Positions 18,564 to 27,136 of a stretch of DNA of 27,136 bases are shown in pieces. The stretch lies in contig BFEA01000011.1 of assembly GCA_003427395.1 (NCBI GenBank), positions 1,508,283 through 1,535,418 on the forward strand. Direction: 5' to 3'. This stretch comes from Chara braunii (Eukaryota > Streptophyta > Charophyceae > Charales > Characeae). The stretch's first letter is position 1, and each line of letters opens with the position of its first letter. A program made the translations under genes and the position numbers. The notes under the pieces are model-generated. The model ran no database searches. It was not told the origin of the DNA and worked only from the letters and a program-made list of their open reading frames with translations.

Positions 18564-19461
18564 GGGCATCAAACATTGATAGGCGCCTTAGCAAAATGGT
18601 GTAAGGGTCGGCAGAGCCATTGGCCGCGTTTTCTGAGATATGTCATTTGGGCGGACAACGTGAACGGTCAAATCAAGCACGGGGTACCCCCCCTTACACC
18701 TGGTGGTTTGGCCGGGATTGCCCCTTGCCTACCGAATTTCATGTGGACACTTGGACGAGTACCTCATGGAAGGCCAAAATGACAAGGGGGGAATTGTTAG
18801 AGGTTAGGTTACGACAAATAGCTGAGAGTTTGGACGTTGGCATGATGGAGGCCGCCCGAAACCTTGAGAAGGAAACAACAACGGGAAAGGAAAGATGGGA
18901 TCGAAACTCGTGGGTTCGACATGAGCCAATTGGGATTGGGGACCTTGTCCTAATGTACGACTCGTCGCTAGCAAAGACCTGGCGAGAAAGCTGGCCAATC
19001 GCTGGATGGGACCGTTCCGAGTGCTTAAGTGGTTAGATGAGGGAGTGTACCTTCTTGCTGAGTTGGACGGGGCCCGACTCAGAGATCCTGTCACTGGAGC
19101 ACGCCTGAGACTTTTCCGACGGAGGGAAGCTCTCAAAACAGACCCAAAAGGGAAAGGAAAGGTCACGGTACCCGCGGGAGGGGCCGTCTACTATGAGAAG
19201 GGTGAGACCTCGAAACAAGGGTCCTCGCCAAAGGCTCCGAAGAAACGATACCAAGTTCAGAAACCTTTGTTGCCAAAAACCCCAAGAAGGCGAAAGAGGC
19301 CTAGGGACGGGGACGAAGATGAGGATCTTAGCCCAGATCGTTGAGTAAAGGAACGAAGGAGTGTGTCGCGAAGAGCCTTGAGAGCGAGACGTGAAAGAGT
19401 GGAAAGGAAGCGCAAGAGGGAACGGCGAGAAAGAAGGATGAGGAGGAGAAGATGGGCGTAG
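18564..19461 (+). pseudogene. Element B integrase C-terminal half and arginine-rich tail
   Basis: Coding continues after the TGA as GHQTLIGALAKWCKG, FLRYVIWADNVNGQI. It shifts frame near 18680 to WFGRDCPLPTEFHVDTW and LEVRLRQIAESLDVGMMEA, and again near 18980 to RWMGPFRVLKWLDEGVYLLA, the GPF module of Ty3 integrases. A Lys/Pro-rich stretch follows up to TGA 19342-19344. The same frame then encodes an extremely Arg/Glu-rich tail (RRALRARRERVERKRKRERR) to TAG 19459-19461, probably the original end. No chromodomain is seen, in contrast to element A. A nucleic-acid-binding or nuclear-localising tail is an inference. Confidence 0.78.
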
Positions 19462-20124
19462 TTCCTCTTGAATAGCAGACGGAACTATAGATAGAGAACT
19501 AAGTCAGTGGAGACCGGAAGGAGTATGTTCGGACGATCTGAAATAGGGAACCCTGTACCGTAGTCGTAAGAAGGGAATAGACTCGGGGAAGGGTGCTTCT
19601 TGGCTAGGAAAAGTGTACCATAGTCTGATGAGGTTAGCTATCGACACCTTGGGGGAGTTAGAAGACTGTGTGTCACAAGCCGGGCACTATGACCGAGCGA
19701 GGGGTTAGGTGGAGTGTGTCATAAAGAAAAATACTTATACCATAGTTAGAAAAGGGGGTAGTGGGGGGGGCACTAATTGAGGAAGCACGTATGGGGGAGT
19801 TCGCCGGGGACGGCGAGAACTGGGGTGTGGGCTGGTTGTCGGGCGGGTGCGTACCAGCCGAGTGGTTGTTTTTTTCTGAATATAAAATTTCGGGTATGTT
19901 TTCTTGTTTTCTGCATGTTTTTGTGATATGAATGCATGTGTTTGTGGGATTTGGGCATAATCTTGAGTTCTTGGACTTTGTTCGAACCCGGGGGCAAGCA
20001 GGGAGAACGACCCAGGCATGGTCACGAGCGGGGCCGAGCGCATACGAAAAAGTTGCAGTTTTGACAGGGCGGTACTCAAAGAAGAGTGAAAGAGATGAAC
20101 TTTGGAGTAAGGCGCTGAAGTCTT
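19462..20124 (+). other. Element B 3' non-coding region
   Basis: No ORF here shows a known domain. The stretch contains a G-run near 19762-19771 and a T-rich patch near 19866-19925. It separates the end of pol from the best polypurine-tract candidate. Confidence 0.45.
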
Positions 20125-20147
20125 GAAAAGGAAAAGGGTAAGAGGGG
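20125..20147 (+). promoter_or_regulatory. Candidate polypurine tract of element B
   Basis: GAAAAGGAAAAGGGTAAGAG and the following GGGCA precede TGTGCC. A purine tract directly before TG fits the start of a 3' LTR. It is the best such tract between the end of pol and the tandem repeats, but without a second LTR to align it remains a candidate. Confidence 0.35.
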
Positions 20148-20771
20148 CATGTGCCTTGGCTATGGGCAGCCATTGGGTCACCACGGATGAACGTCGGAAA
20201 GATGATTCGGCCCGGCTATGTGACTACGAGATGCGGAAACGAGTGGCGGGCTTCTCCCGGACCGTTGCTATGTGATGGATTGGTTAGTCGCAGTTGTGAT
20301 CGGGGTCGCCTTTGACACAGTCATCTTGAGGCACATGTTTTTTTTTACGACCATCGCGAAGTGGTGTGGTCGCCACGGGTGGCCATTGACGGCTGGTCAG
20401 GATAAGATCGGCTTCGAGAGGTGTGATTAGCTCCGGGCAGCCGAACAACGTGAAGGCTAGTCGTCAAAATGGTGGTATGGATTTCGGTCCCACGAGTGAT
20501 TCACGTGGTATGGTAAAAAACAGCCTCGGCGGTCGTTACGGTTAAGACGAGAAGCGGGCATCGGAGGCTTGGACGAAGTAAGCCAATCGGCGCCGAGGAT
20601 GAGGGAACGAATCGAGGAAGGGCAGAGTTGCGCGAGAAGATTTCCCTTTCTTTTTACAAAGGTCCAGCGGCTGGTGAACCGCTGTACCACGTTTTTTCTT
20701 ATGCACGGGCGAAGGACGAGTTCGTAAGGTCGAAGGGAGGAAAGAGGCTCAAGGGGAAGATGCAAATGGGG

Positions 20772-21720
20772 GCCAAGCTACGCGTTGTAAGTGCGCACGC
20801 CCCTCACCGAGCTCGGATAACTGTCAGGCAAGAGCCAATTCAAGAACTCGCAGTGCTGGTTTGAGGTTCCCGCCGAAAAGCACGATCGGTTAAAGCGGGA
20901 AGTGGAAGAAAGAGCGAATGAAGAAGGAAGAGTGCATCTGGTCCAAAAAGAAGAACAAGGGAGTCCATTCACCAATTGACGAGAACGGGGGCCAAGCTAC
21001 GCGTTGTAAGTGCGCACGCCCCTCACCGACCTTGGATAACTGTCAGGCAAGAGCCAATTCAAGAACGAGCAGGTGCTGGTTTGAGGTTCCCGCCGAAAAG
21101 CACGATCGATCAAAGCGGGAAGCGGAAGAGAGAGCGAATGAAGAAGGAAGAGTGCATCCGGTCCAAAAAAGAGAATAGGGGAGTTTACTCACCAATTGAC
21201 GATAACGGGTGCCAAGCTACGCGTTGTAAGTGCGCACACCTCGTCGACCTTTGATAAATGTCAAGCAAGAGCCAATTCAAGAACGAGTAGGTGCTGCTTT
21301 TAGGTTCCCGTCGAAAAGAACAAGTAGTCAAAGCGGGAGAATGCATCTGGTTCAAAAGAAGAATGAGTGGGTCCATTCAAAAATGGACGAAAACGACGGA
21401 AGGGCGGGGGGGGGGGGGGGGGGGGGCAAGTTTCCCCCCCGCCACTATCGCATGCACCAGCAGGGCAAGGCGACCTCGACCAACCGAATGTGCTGGTTTT
21501 AGGTTCCCGTAAAAAAGAACAAGTAGTCAAAGCGGGAGAATGCATGTGGGTGGGGGGGGGGGGGGGGGAAAACGGGGGGGGGGCAAGATTCGCGCCGCGA
21601 GTGGACGAGCCCCTTGCCAACCTCTGTTGACCGTCGAGCTAGAGCGAGCTAAAAAACGGGCGTGTGTTCAGGTTCCCGCCGAAAGACACGATTGGGTGGG
21701 AAGGTGAATTTTTCGAAGAA
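20772..21720 (+). repeat. ~220-bp tandem repeat array, five progressively diverged copies, with G-runs
   Basis: Copies begin at about 20772, 20991, 21211, 21426 and 21583. The first two share GCCAAGCTACGCGTTGTAAG and most of the unit; the third is shorter and more diverged. Copies 4 and 5 are preceded by long G-runs (21406-21426; 21552-21568 and 21574-21583) and keep mainly the GGTTCCCG(C/T)CGAAAA-type segment. The array lies just upstream of a TATA box, the usual place of LTR enhancer repeats. Short ORFs across it only reflect the repeat. Confidence 0.85.
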
Positions 21721-21860
21721 GAAGGACAGATAAGCCTTGGCGGGAAAAGCCAAATTTTCGATCTCCGGCGGTCGAGATAAGCATGAAGAGGCAAGAGAAG
21801 CGATTGGCGGAGAGGCAAGGAGATGCAGATCGATCTGGGGGGAGAAGGACCTGGGAACAA

Positions 21861-21868
21861 GTATAAAA
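21861..21868 (+). promoter_or_regulatory. TATA box (GTATAAAAAG context)
   Basis: A consensus TATAAAAA element lies about 140 bp after the last tandem repeat copy. A transcript from here would run rightward, in the sense of element B if this is its LTR. It is the best promoter-like motif in the B region. The start site would be near 21890-21900. Confidence 0.45.
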
Positions 21869-22163
21869 AGAGCGTGTGAGGAGTGGGAAGGGGAGGCGTA
21901 CGGAGCACTCTGCACGTTCGGTTGCGCTTGTTTCCTAAAAGGACGCCCATACGAGCGCAGGGGAGGGGAGGGGAAGCAGGAGTCGGTGGAGGGAAGGATC
22001 GTCGAGCTGAGCGTCGGGCGGAGCGGTCGGCGGAGTCCAGCGCGCGCGTTCGCAAGACAAACGGGCAATCTCGAGCGTCCAACAGACAACTCGTGAGCGA
22101 AGCGCAGGTGCGAGGAAGAGCAACCGTCCTGAGTGCGAACGGAGCTCGCCCCTCGGGTCGGGC

Positions 22164-22520
22164 GTTGACGGAGTTGGGTCTGGGAACGAGCGAGCAAGTG
22201 TGACTCAGTCAGCTGTGAACGAAGGGCCCACAAGCGAGAGGCACGAACGAGTATCTGCGACGGAGGGACGATCAGCAGAGTTCGCTCTATGAATGGTGGG
22301 CGTGCGTCTGATTGGGAGTTGACGGAGTGGGGTCTCGGAACGAGCAAGCACGTGCGACTCAGTCAGCTATGAACGAAGGGTGCACGAGCGAGAGGTACAG
22401 ACAGGTATCCACGACGGAGTGCGAGTCGGCAGAGCACACTCGGAGAATGGCGAGTGCAGACGGGCAAATGACGGGTCGGCCGAGTTCGCTCAGAAAATGG
22501 TGAGTGTAGACTGACGATTC
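22164..22520 (+). repeat. 154-bp tandem repeat, two full copies and a partial third
   Basis: GTTGACGGAGT(T/G)GGGTCT starts at 22164 and again at 22318, and the copies remain similar through ACTCAGTCAGCT and GAACGAAGGG. The segment AGTTCGCTC near 22280 recurs at about 22484 with the following ATGGTG, indicating a partial third copy. It lies downstream of the TATA box. Confidence 0.8.
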
Positions 22521-23208
22521 AGTTGGAACTGCGACCGAAGTCCGCCAGTGGAGCGGCCACGGTTCGGGACGAACGGGGCAATAGACCTCGAGACAGTGCA
22601 GCAACGCTGACAGGCGGGGGCGTGGGCCGCAGAACGGTGGGGCAGAGAGGGAGATAACGGGCCAGTGGGGGAAAAGTGGTGGTCATGATGTCTTTTGTGT
22701 TGAAGTAATAGAGTGCCGGGGAGAGAAAGGCGCGCCCCCGAGTTTCTCGTTCCATGCAAACACGGAGCCGTCAAGTTTTTCCCACTTGGGCGGGAAGAAG
22801 GTGCGTCTAATCGACCCACGTGCACGGGGGTACTGTTTTCGCCACTTGTGCCTAGCGGCCGTGTCCTTCCAGTTATAGAGTGATGAGGGTGTGCATGATG
22901 TTCCTTCATTGTTGATGAACCGGAATCCTAAGGTGTGGAGTGCGTGTGCATAACTGAAGGGTTTATTTTTCTTTCCTTTCTGCTTTTGTCAGGCTTGTAA
23001 AGTGTTCGAAGTCATAGTACGAAGGTTTTCTTCGAAGTTCTTCCATGCTAATTTTAGGGCAATGCACGTGGTTATGTAAGCACAAGTGATAGCGGTCCAG
23101 AGAGGCCCCCGTGAGTATAATTGAGTGGGGGAGTAAAGGGGCGATGGGTGGATGTAACTGATTTATAGCCAGGTGTGCCGCGCGCGCGCGGGGTGGGGAG
23201 AGGAGAAG

Positions 23209-23303
23209 AGTGAGAGAGGGAGAGAGAAAGAGAAAGGGGGAGAGTGAGAGAGACAAAAGGAGAGAGAGTGAGAGAGGGAGAGAGAAAGAGAAAGGGGGAG
23301 AGT
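23209..23303 (+). repeat. GA-rich satellite with a 58-bp internal duplication
   Basis: A purine tract (GAGAGGGAGAGAGAAAGAGA type) starts at 23211 and repeats at 23269 almost exactly. A CG dinucleotide run (about 23178-23190) precedes it. The minus strand gives fortuitous Ser-Leu-rich ORFs. Confidence 0.88.
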
Positions 23304-23512
23304 AGGGGCTGTTGTGGCAAGCGCTAACGGGAGGACGGCGAAAGACTCTGCGACAATGCGAGGAGAGTCGGCAAGTCCCAAAACGGTTTGCCCGCGCGAT
23401 TCCACTGGCCTTCGGAACTGGAGGGCCGAGGGTCCGAGCACTAATCCGAGCACTAACTCCGAGTCGGATTGAACTCCCGGTGGTCTTACTGAGTGCCTGA
23501 GTGCGTCGGCAC

Positions 23513-24545
23513 CTAGTCTCCCCCTTTTTTTCCTCGTACCTCCGGGGCGTGTCTCTTGCTCTTAGGATCTCGTAGGTTTGAGCAGTGGCCGCACGAGCTC
23601 GGGGAAGCCACCTCACTGGCCAAAACCGGTACCTTTCCCACTCCAGGCTGTGGACCTTGGGGACCAGGCTGCTGCACTATCTGCTGCTGGGGCTGTGTAC
23701 CCTGCGGTTGTGCAGGCTGCGAGACGGCAGCCTGCCTGGTTGCGGCAACCTTCAACGGAGGTTGGGAACACTAGGACCTGCTGAGAACCCTCCTGTTAGC
23801 GGCATACCTAGGGAAGCGGCTTGGACCGATGCTGGAGAGACATATGGGGATACCCCAGTCACCGGTGGGACAAAAGGAGGAGGATGTACATCGGGCCAGG
23901 CACCAGGCCTGGATGGCGATGGAGCTGTCTGTGCTCATCCGACCAAGACGGCCAGACTCTGCTGGATGTCCTGCAAGAGACTTGTCAGGTGGTCCTGCAT
24001 TTCTACTACATCTAGCAGGACCGCACGCAGGGTCCTCACATCATTATCCATGTGTGTCAGATCCATCCCCTCTAACTCACTAACGTTCTCTTGTCTCCAC
24101 TGCATCCTGGTTCTTCTTCTAACCATCTTCTCTTTCTCTGCCTTTCTCTCTCCTAGAGCCTTCTGTAGCTGCGCCTCACGAAGCGCTGCTTGCTGTATGG
24201 CGACCTCTTCAGGGGTCAACACTATTGGCTGGCTTGCTGCGCAGCAGTTGCCATTACGCCAGTGGACTGACTCAGGGTCTGTGCGACCGTTGACCCTACA
24301 GTTCCTGAACTACCAGCTTGGGAACTCTGCTGCGCAGCAGTTGCCATGGCTGCTGAAACAGCGGCTTCACTTGCGAAAGCCCTGCTAGCCTCTGCTGCCC
24401 TAGCTCTCCGTTGCTGCTGCTGTCTCTCCCTAAGTTGGCGGAACAGTGACCTGTCACCCTCGGGTTCTAATGCCACGTGGGCTATCGGGCTTCTAGCCGA
24501 TCCCAAGATCCTATCATCCTCTCTAGTGGTCTCCCTGTCGCTCAT
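23513..24545 (-). pseudogene. Element A gag, N-terminal part
   Basis: The minus strand starts MSDRETTREDDRILGSARSP at 24545, with a Gln/Arg/Ala-rich helical stretch (LRERQQQQRRARAAEASRAF). After a frameshift at about 24225-24240 it continues with TPEEVAIQQAALREAQ, KMVRRRTRMQWRQENVSELE and DVVEMQDHLTSLLQDIQQSL, a coiled-coil-like segment. A Gln/Pro-rich part (TQPQQQIVQQPGPQGPQPG) follows and reaches RGKKGGD at 23513, where similarity to gag ends. The capsid between this point and NHRQFKSV at about 8740 is missing. A matrix-like role in particle assembly is inferred from position. Confidence 0.75.
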
Positions 24546-26182
24546 AAGCTACAGAACTGCACACCGTCTGCACTAGGTCACTCATTGGATGCCCACCGCA
24601 GCGTCATGCACAGACCGATTTTAAAATAAATAAATTAATTAACCGGTGGCTAAGTCAGAGTATATACATTTGGGTCTAACAGGTAAGTTCAGGTTCCTAC
24701 AAACGAAACTATTTTGACTCTGACTAGTTCGCAAACAGAAAGCACAATGAACAATAAACAGTTCTAACTATGCTGTCTGTCAGATGTTAATGGCTGTACA
24801 TCTAACTAATCAAAATAAAAAAACAGAATCATTTGATTGGCTGTTTGCAGGATGGAATCTTTCCCAAACTTATCACCTGGCATCTACCCCTCCCTCAGTT
24901 CTTCCTGAATGTCTCTTGTCGTCAACGTCCCTGAGCAATCCGGAACAGTGCGCGTGTCTAAAGGTGTTCACACGGCCCACCCCTGTGCCCCGAGTCCTGC
25001 TGAGCTGGCCAGCCCTGCACCATATTTATCCCTGCATGCAGCGAGCCTTACACCGACTGATTGGCTGATTTGGAGGCGTTTTTATGGACGGCCGCCGAAG
25101 TCCTCAGGAATTATTTAACGTCGCAAACGAGAGCCGGTTAACCGAGCCCCCAATTTTCACCTCAATTTAGAAGAAAACCATAAGGCCATTTCAAGCAAAC
25201 TCCACGCCAACGTATAGAGTGCACTTCTTACTAACATATTATTAAAAAAAAGCAAACAAAAAATAATTAAAAACACATAAAACAGCACCTCAAAAGTGCA
25301 TTTTCAGGCAATTTTGCCAAAAAAAAAATCAGCGAGATTTCAGGATTTTCAGGATGATCAACAGCACAAATTCTACTAACCCTAATGACACCAAATTTGA
25401 CACACAGCAAGCTTGTCCAAAAACAAAAACAGGCAAAAAAAAAATAATCCAAAAAAACACAAAATTTGACCCCAAACCCTAATTTCAGGATAGGATCACA
25501 GCCAATGGACGGTCCCACCGGTACTTGTTTATAGACACTCCGGTACTCGTCTTTCCTGTAGGGCTGGCCTTCCCCCCCAGAACCCTTCTATAGCGCAGCG
25601 AGCAGACAAAAGACAAAGCAGCAAAGCATACGTGCTCTACTCCCGGTGGGTTGGCATGGTGATCGTGACCCAGTGCTTCGTCCAGGGCCCTTCAGATAGC
25701 ACCACCCTCTCCTTCCAGATGCTCCACGTGAACACTGACGAATCTCAAGGTTGAGCGCACTCGACTCCTCACATCAGAGGACTCTCAAGACAGAACACAC
25801 ATCCTCACGGTAAGAAGTGTCGAAGAGGGTAGATAAGGTTACGTGCACCGTACCTCAAAATAGCTGCCCCCAACCACATATTCTCACCAGATGACCCGAT
25901 GCCGATTGTGATGACCAATCGCTGCTTCGGCACAACCAGCATTACACCGCCGTTCCATCTCAGCATCAATCGCACATCGGATAGTTCTCATCACACTGCG
26001 AACACCCAATAATCACCACTTAGCCTTCCTGGCGATCCCCTCTCCACCTGGTTCGCCTACTTGCCTTCGCCCTGCTCACTACACACTCCCTACGGCCGCT
26101 CGCTTAGCAGACCACATGCATGTACCGCATGCATGTACCGCATAGGCAGAAGACAAGTGCCAGATGAGCGCACCGTACCACA
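24546..26182 (-). other. Element A leader between PBS and gag
   Basis: About 1.6 kb show no domain-bearing ORF. The part near 25240-25480 is AT-rich with A-runs on the plus strand. A 13-bp direct repeat (CATGCATGTACCG twice) lies at 26115-26140. A long untranslated leader would carry the packaging signals of such elements; none can be pinpointed by eye. Confidence 0.5.
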
Positions 26183-26194
26183 GCTCCGATACCA
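26183..26194 (-). promoter_or_regulatory. Primer-binding site of element A (tRNA-iMet type)
   Basis: The minus strand reads TGGTATCGGAGC three bases after the LTR end CA at 26198. It matches the plant initiator-methionine tRNA complement TGGTATCAGAGC at 11 of 12 positions. It fixes the orientation and the inner edge of the 5' LTR. Confidence 0.85.
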
Positions 26195-26197
26195 AAT

Positions 26198-27110
26198 TGC
26201 AAGGAAATGTGAGCGATAGTGAACTTCAGAAATCAGACAGCATCATACACATGAGACCAGATAGTCGTGGCCTCGAACCAATAGAAGAATTGCATCACGA
26301 GTTCCACCAAATAAGAGCACAGCAAAAGCTCATAATTGACAATGTTTGAATAGTCTCATCATCGTCAACAAAGAACCAATGTCAATATCCTATCTGGTGC
26401 TCGTCGCCCAGACTACAGATGGCAGATACTATCTAGCCTATCTACAATGCCGCTGATGACGTCAACAGCTCCCAAAGTACGAGCAGATCTCAGCCAATGT
26501 CGTTCGCCTCAAGCACCAGGTATGTCTCTCGCATCACTCACAACCTCGATCCCGAACTCACAGATGCCACATGCTCCCAAGAACCACCAAGCGCCCCAGC
26601 CAGCATACAGCAGCGCAGCTCGGCTATGGCTGCCTGCTCCTTCCAGCTCGCCCGTGAGCGCGTGAGCAGTGGCCAACGTTAGCGCAGCAGCCCGAATGCC
26701 GAATGTGTGGGCAGACCGTTTCCTATATGGAAGTGGCCTGCTTGCTTCCGTGCAGCCTGGCTGCGCTGGGCCTCTGTCCAGAAGCTTCTGGTAGGCCCAG
26801 ACAGGATGAGCCCCAGGCCAAACGAATCAGGGCCTGGGCCTGAGGTGGTTGCCTTGACTCAACTGCCCACGGCTTGTGTTCGGTCCATGTCGCGAATCTG
26901 GCCCAGGGCCTGCCTTGGTTACATTCGAAAGAGGCACCCTGGGCCTGGCGCTCTCAACCAGCTGGCGCTGCGCATTTTCCTGAAATTACTCAGTTGTGTG
27001 GTGACCCCAAAAATAGGCCTGTAGGCCCTGTCGAGCCTGCCTTCACTTGGGGCCGCCGACTATACAGAAAATAGGGCCTAGTAGGACAGATCAAGGCCTC
27101 GAGCCTCGCA
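26198..27110 (-). repeat. Element A 5' LTR, complete (~913 bp)
   Basis: On the minus strand it begins TGCGAGGC at 27110 and ends TTGCA at 26198, next to the primer-binding site. The part from 26405 up aligns with the 3' LTR. The conserved CCTATATGG at 26722-26730 is a weak TATA candidate. The ORFs of 60-105 codons inside it are mirrored in the 3' LTR and show no domain. Only 26 bases of outer flank are visible. Confidence 0.88.
26457..26464. promoter_or_regulatory. TGACGTCA palindrome in element A 5' LTR
   Basis: This is the same bZIP-type palindrome as at 3811-3818, retained although the surrounding LTR sequence has diverged by several percent. It lies about 650 bp after the LTR start, so it may be downstream of the transcription start. 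Confidence 0.4.
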
Positions 27111-27136
27111 CTGGGCCTGTAAGGCCCTGAATGTCC

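Larger units (their letters stand above)
8760..23515 (+). mobile_element. Element B: large degenerate Ty3/gypsy element with ORFs upstream of gag
   Basis: Plus-strand gag, protease, RT remnant, RNase H remnant and integrase occur in Ty3/gypsy order between 13.3 and 19.5 kb. About 4.3 kb of extra ORFs precede gag, and a 3-4 kb non-coding 3' region follows. Both edges lie inside element A's gag, with the end of A's similarity near 8745 and near 23513, so B inserted into A in the opposite orientation. The exact ends are not defined. No 5' LTR matching the 3' region was found. Giant plant Ogre/Tat elements also carry an ORF before gag and very long LTRs, which is the nearest analogy I know. Confidence 0.8.
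20149..23515 (+). repeat. Possible 3' LTR of element B (single copy visible)
   Basis: The stretch starts after a purine tract and ends where element A's gag resumes. It contains tandem repeats (20772-21720), a TATA box (21861-21868) and further repeats, in the order U3 repeats, promoter, downstream region. That order fits an LTR more than 3 kb long, as known in giant plant gypsy elements. No matching copy is seen at B's other end, so the LTR status is not proven. Confidence 0.35.
3759..27110 (-). mobile_element. Element A: degenerate Ty3/gypsy chromovirus with a nested insertion
   Basis: Read on the minus strand the order is 5' LTR, PBS, leader, gag, protease, RT, RNase H, integrase, chromodomain, polypurine tract and 3' LTR, which is the canonical Ty3/gypsy order. 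Without the ~14.8 kb insertion (element B) it would be about 8.6 kb. The outer LTRs differ by roughly 8-10 % by eye plus a 24-bp indel, so the insertion is not recent. Frameshifts or stops affect gag, protease, the end of RT, and integrase. No target-site duplication could be confirmed, because the 3' LTR is truncated and little flank lies beyond 27110. Confidence 0.88.

Noticed and set aside
21291-21630. Gly- or Pro-rich ORFs in the repeat array
   Set aside because: They are products of the poly-G runs and differ between repeat copies.
20772-21720. CRISPR-like array
   Set aside because: Units are about 220 bp and decay progressively without spacer/repeat alternation, in a eukaryotic retroelement context.
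22963-23616. 217-codon minus-strand ORF across the GA-rich tract
   Set aside because: It is low-complexity Ser/Leu/Pro sequence from the purine tract, and it crosses the A/B junction, so it cannot be one gene.
27111-27136. Target-site duplication of element A
   Set aside because: The 3' LTR has lost its outer end, so there is no partner flank to compare.

Overview
The window looks like repeat-rich nuclear DNA of a streptophyte plant or alga. I see no cellular gene, rRNA or tRNA. Two old, broken Ty3/gypsy-type LTR retrotransposons dominate. Element A has a primer-binding site close to the complement of plant initiator-methionine tRNA and a chromodomain, as in plant chromoviruses. The gag/pol protein style resembles repeats I recall from the charophyte alga Chara; that is an impression from memory and was not searched.

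Layout. 1-2243: non-coding DNA with an (AG)n microsatellite and a diverged ~123-bp tandem repeat. 2244-3757: a pair of ~410-bp LTR-like direct repeats around ~690 bp of non-coding DNA (TRIM-like). 3759-27110: element A on the minus strand, with its 5' LTR at 26198-27110, PBS at 26183-26194, leader, N-terminal gag (24545-23513), then after an interruption C-terminal gag, protease, RT, RNase H, integrase and chromodomain (8745-4533), polypurine tract, and a truncated 3' LTR (4492-3759).

The interruption (~8.76-23.5 kb) is element B on the plus strand. B is unusual. About 4.3 kb upstream of gag hold a head-to-tail series of short ORFs. At least some are paralogues of each other, and successive ORFs overlap or abut at stop/start codons (ATGA, TAGATG, ATGAGTGA). 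Then come gag (capsid, glycine/asparagine-rich and CCHC parts), an aspartic protease, a remnant of RT from which the catalytic palm is deleted, the C-terminal part of RNase H, an integrase with a nonsense codon directly after the catalytic Glu, and an arginine-rich integrase tail. A long 3' region (possibly the 3' LTR) follows, with ~220-bp tandem repeats, G-runs and a TATA box. No matching 5' LTR of B is seen, and part of A's capsid is also missing at that side, so one deletion may have removed both.

Nearly every pol domain carries frameshifts or stops, so neither element can be autonomous as it stands. The best candidate for something undescribed is B's upstream ORF array with its operon-like junctions.
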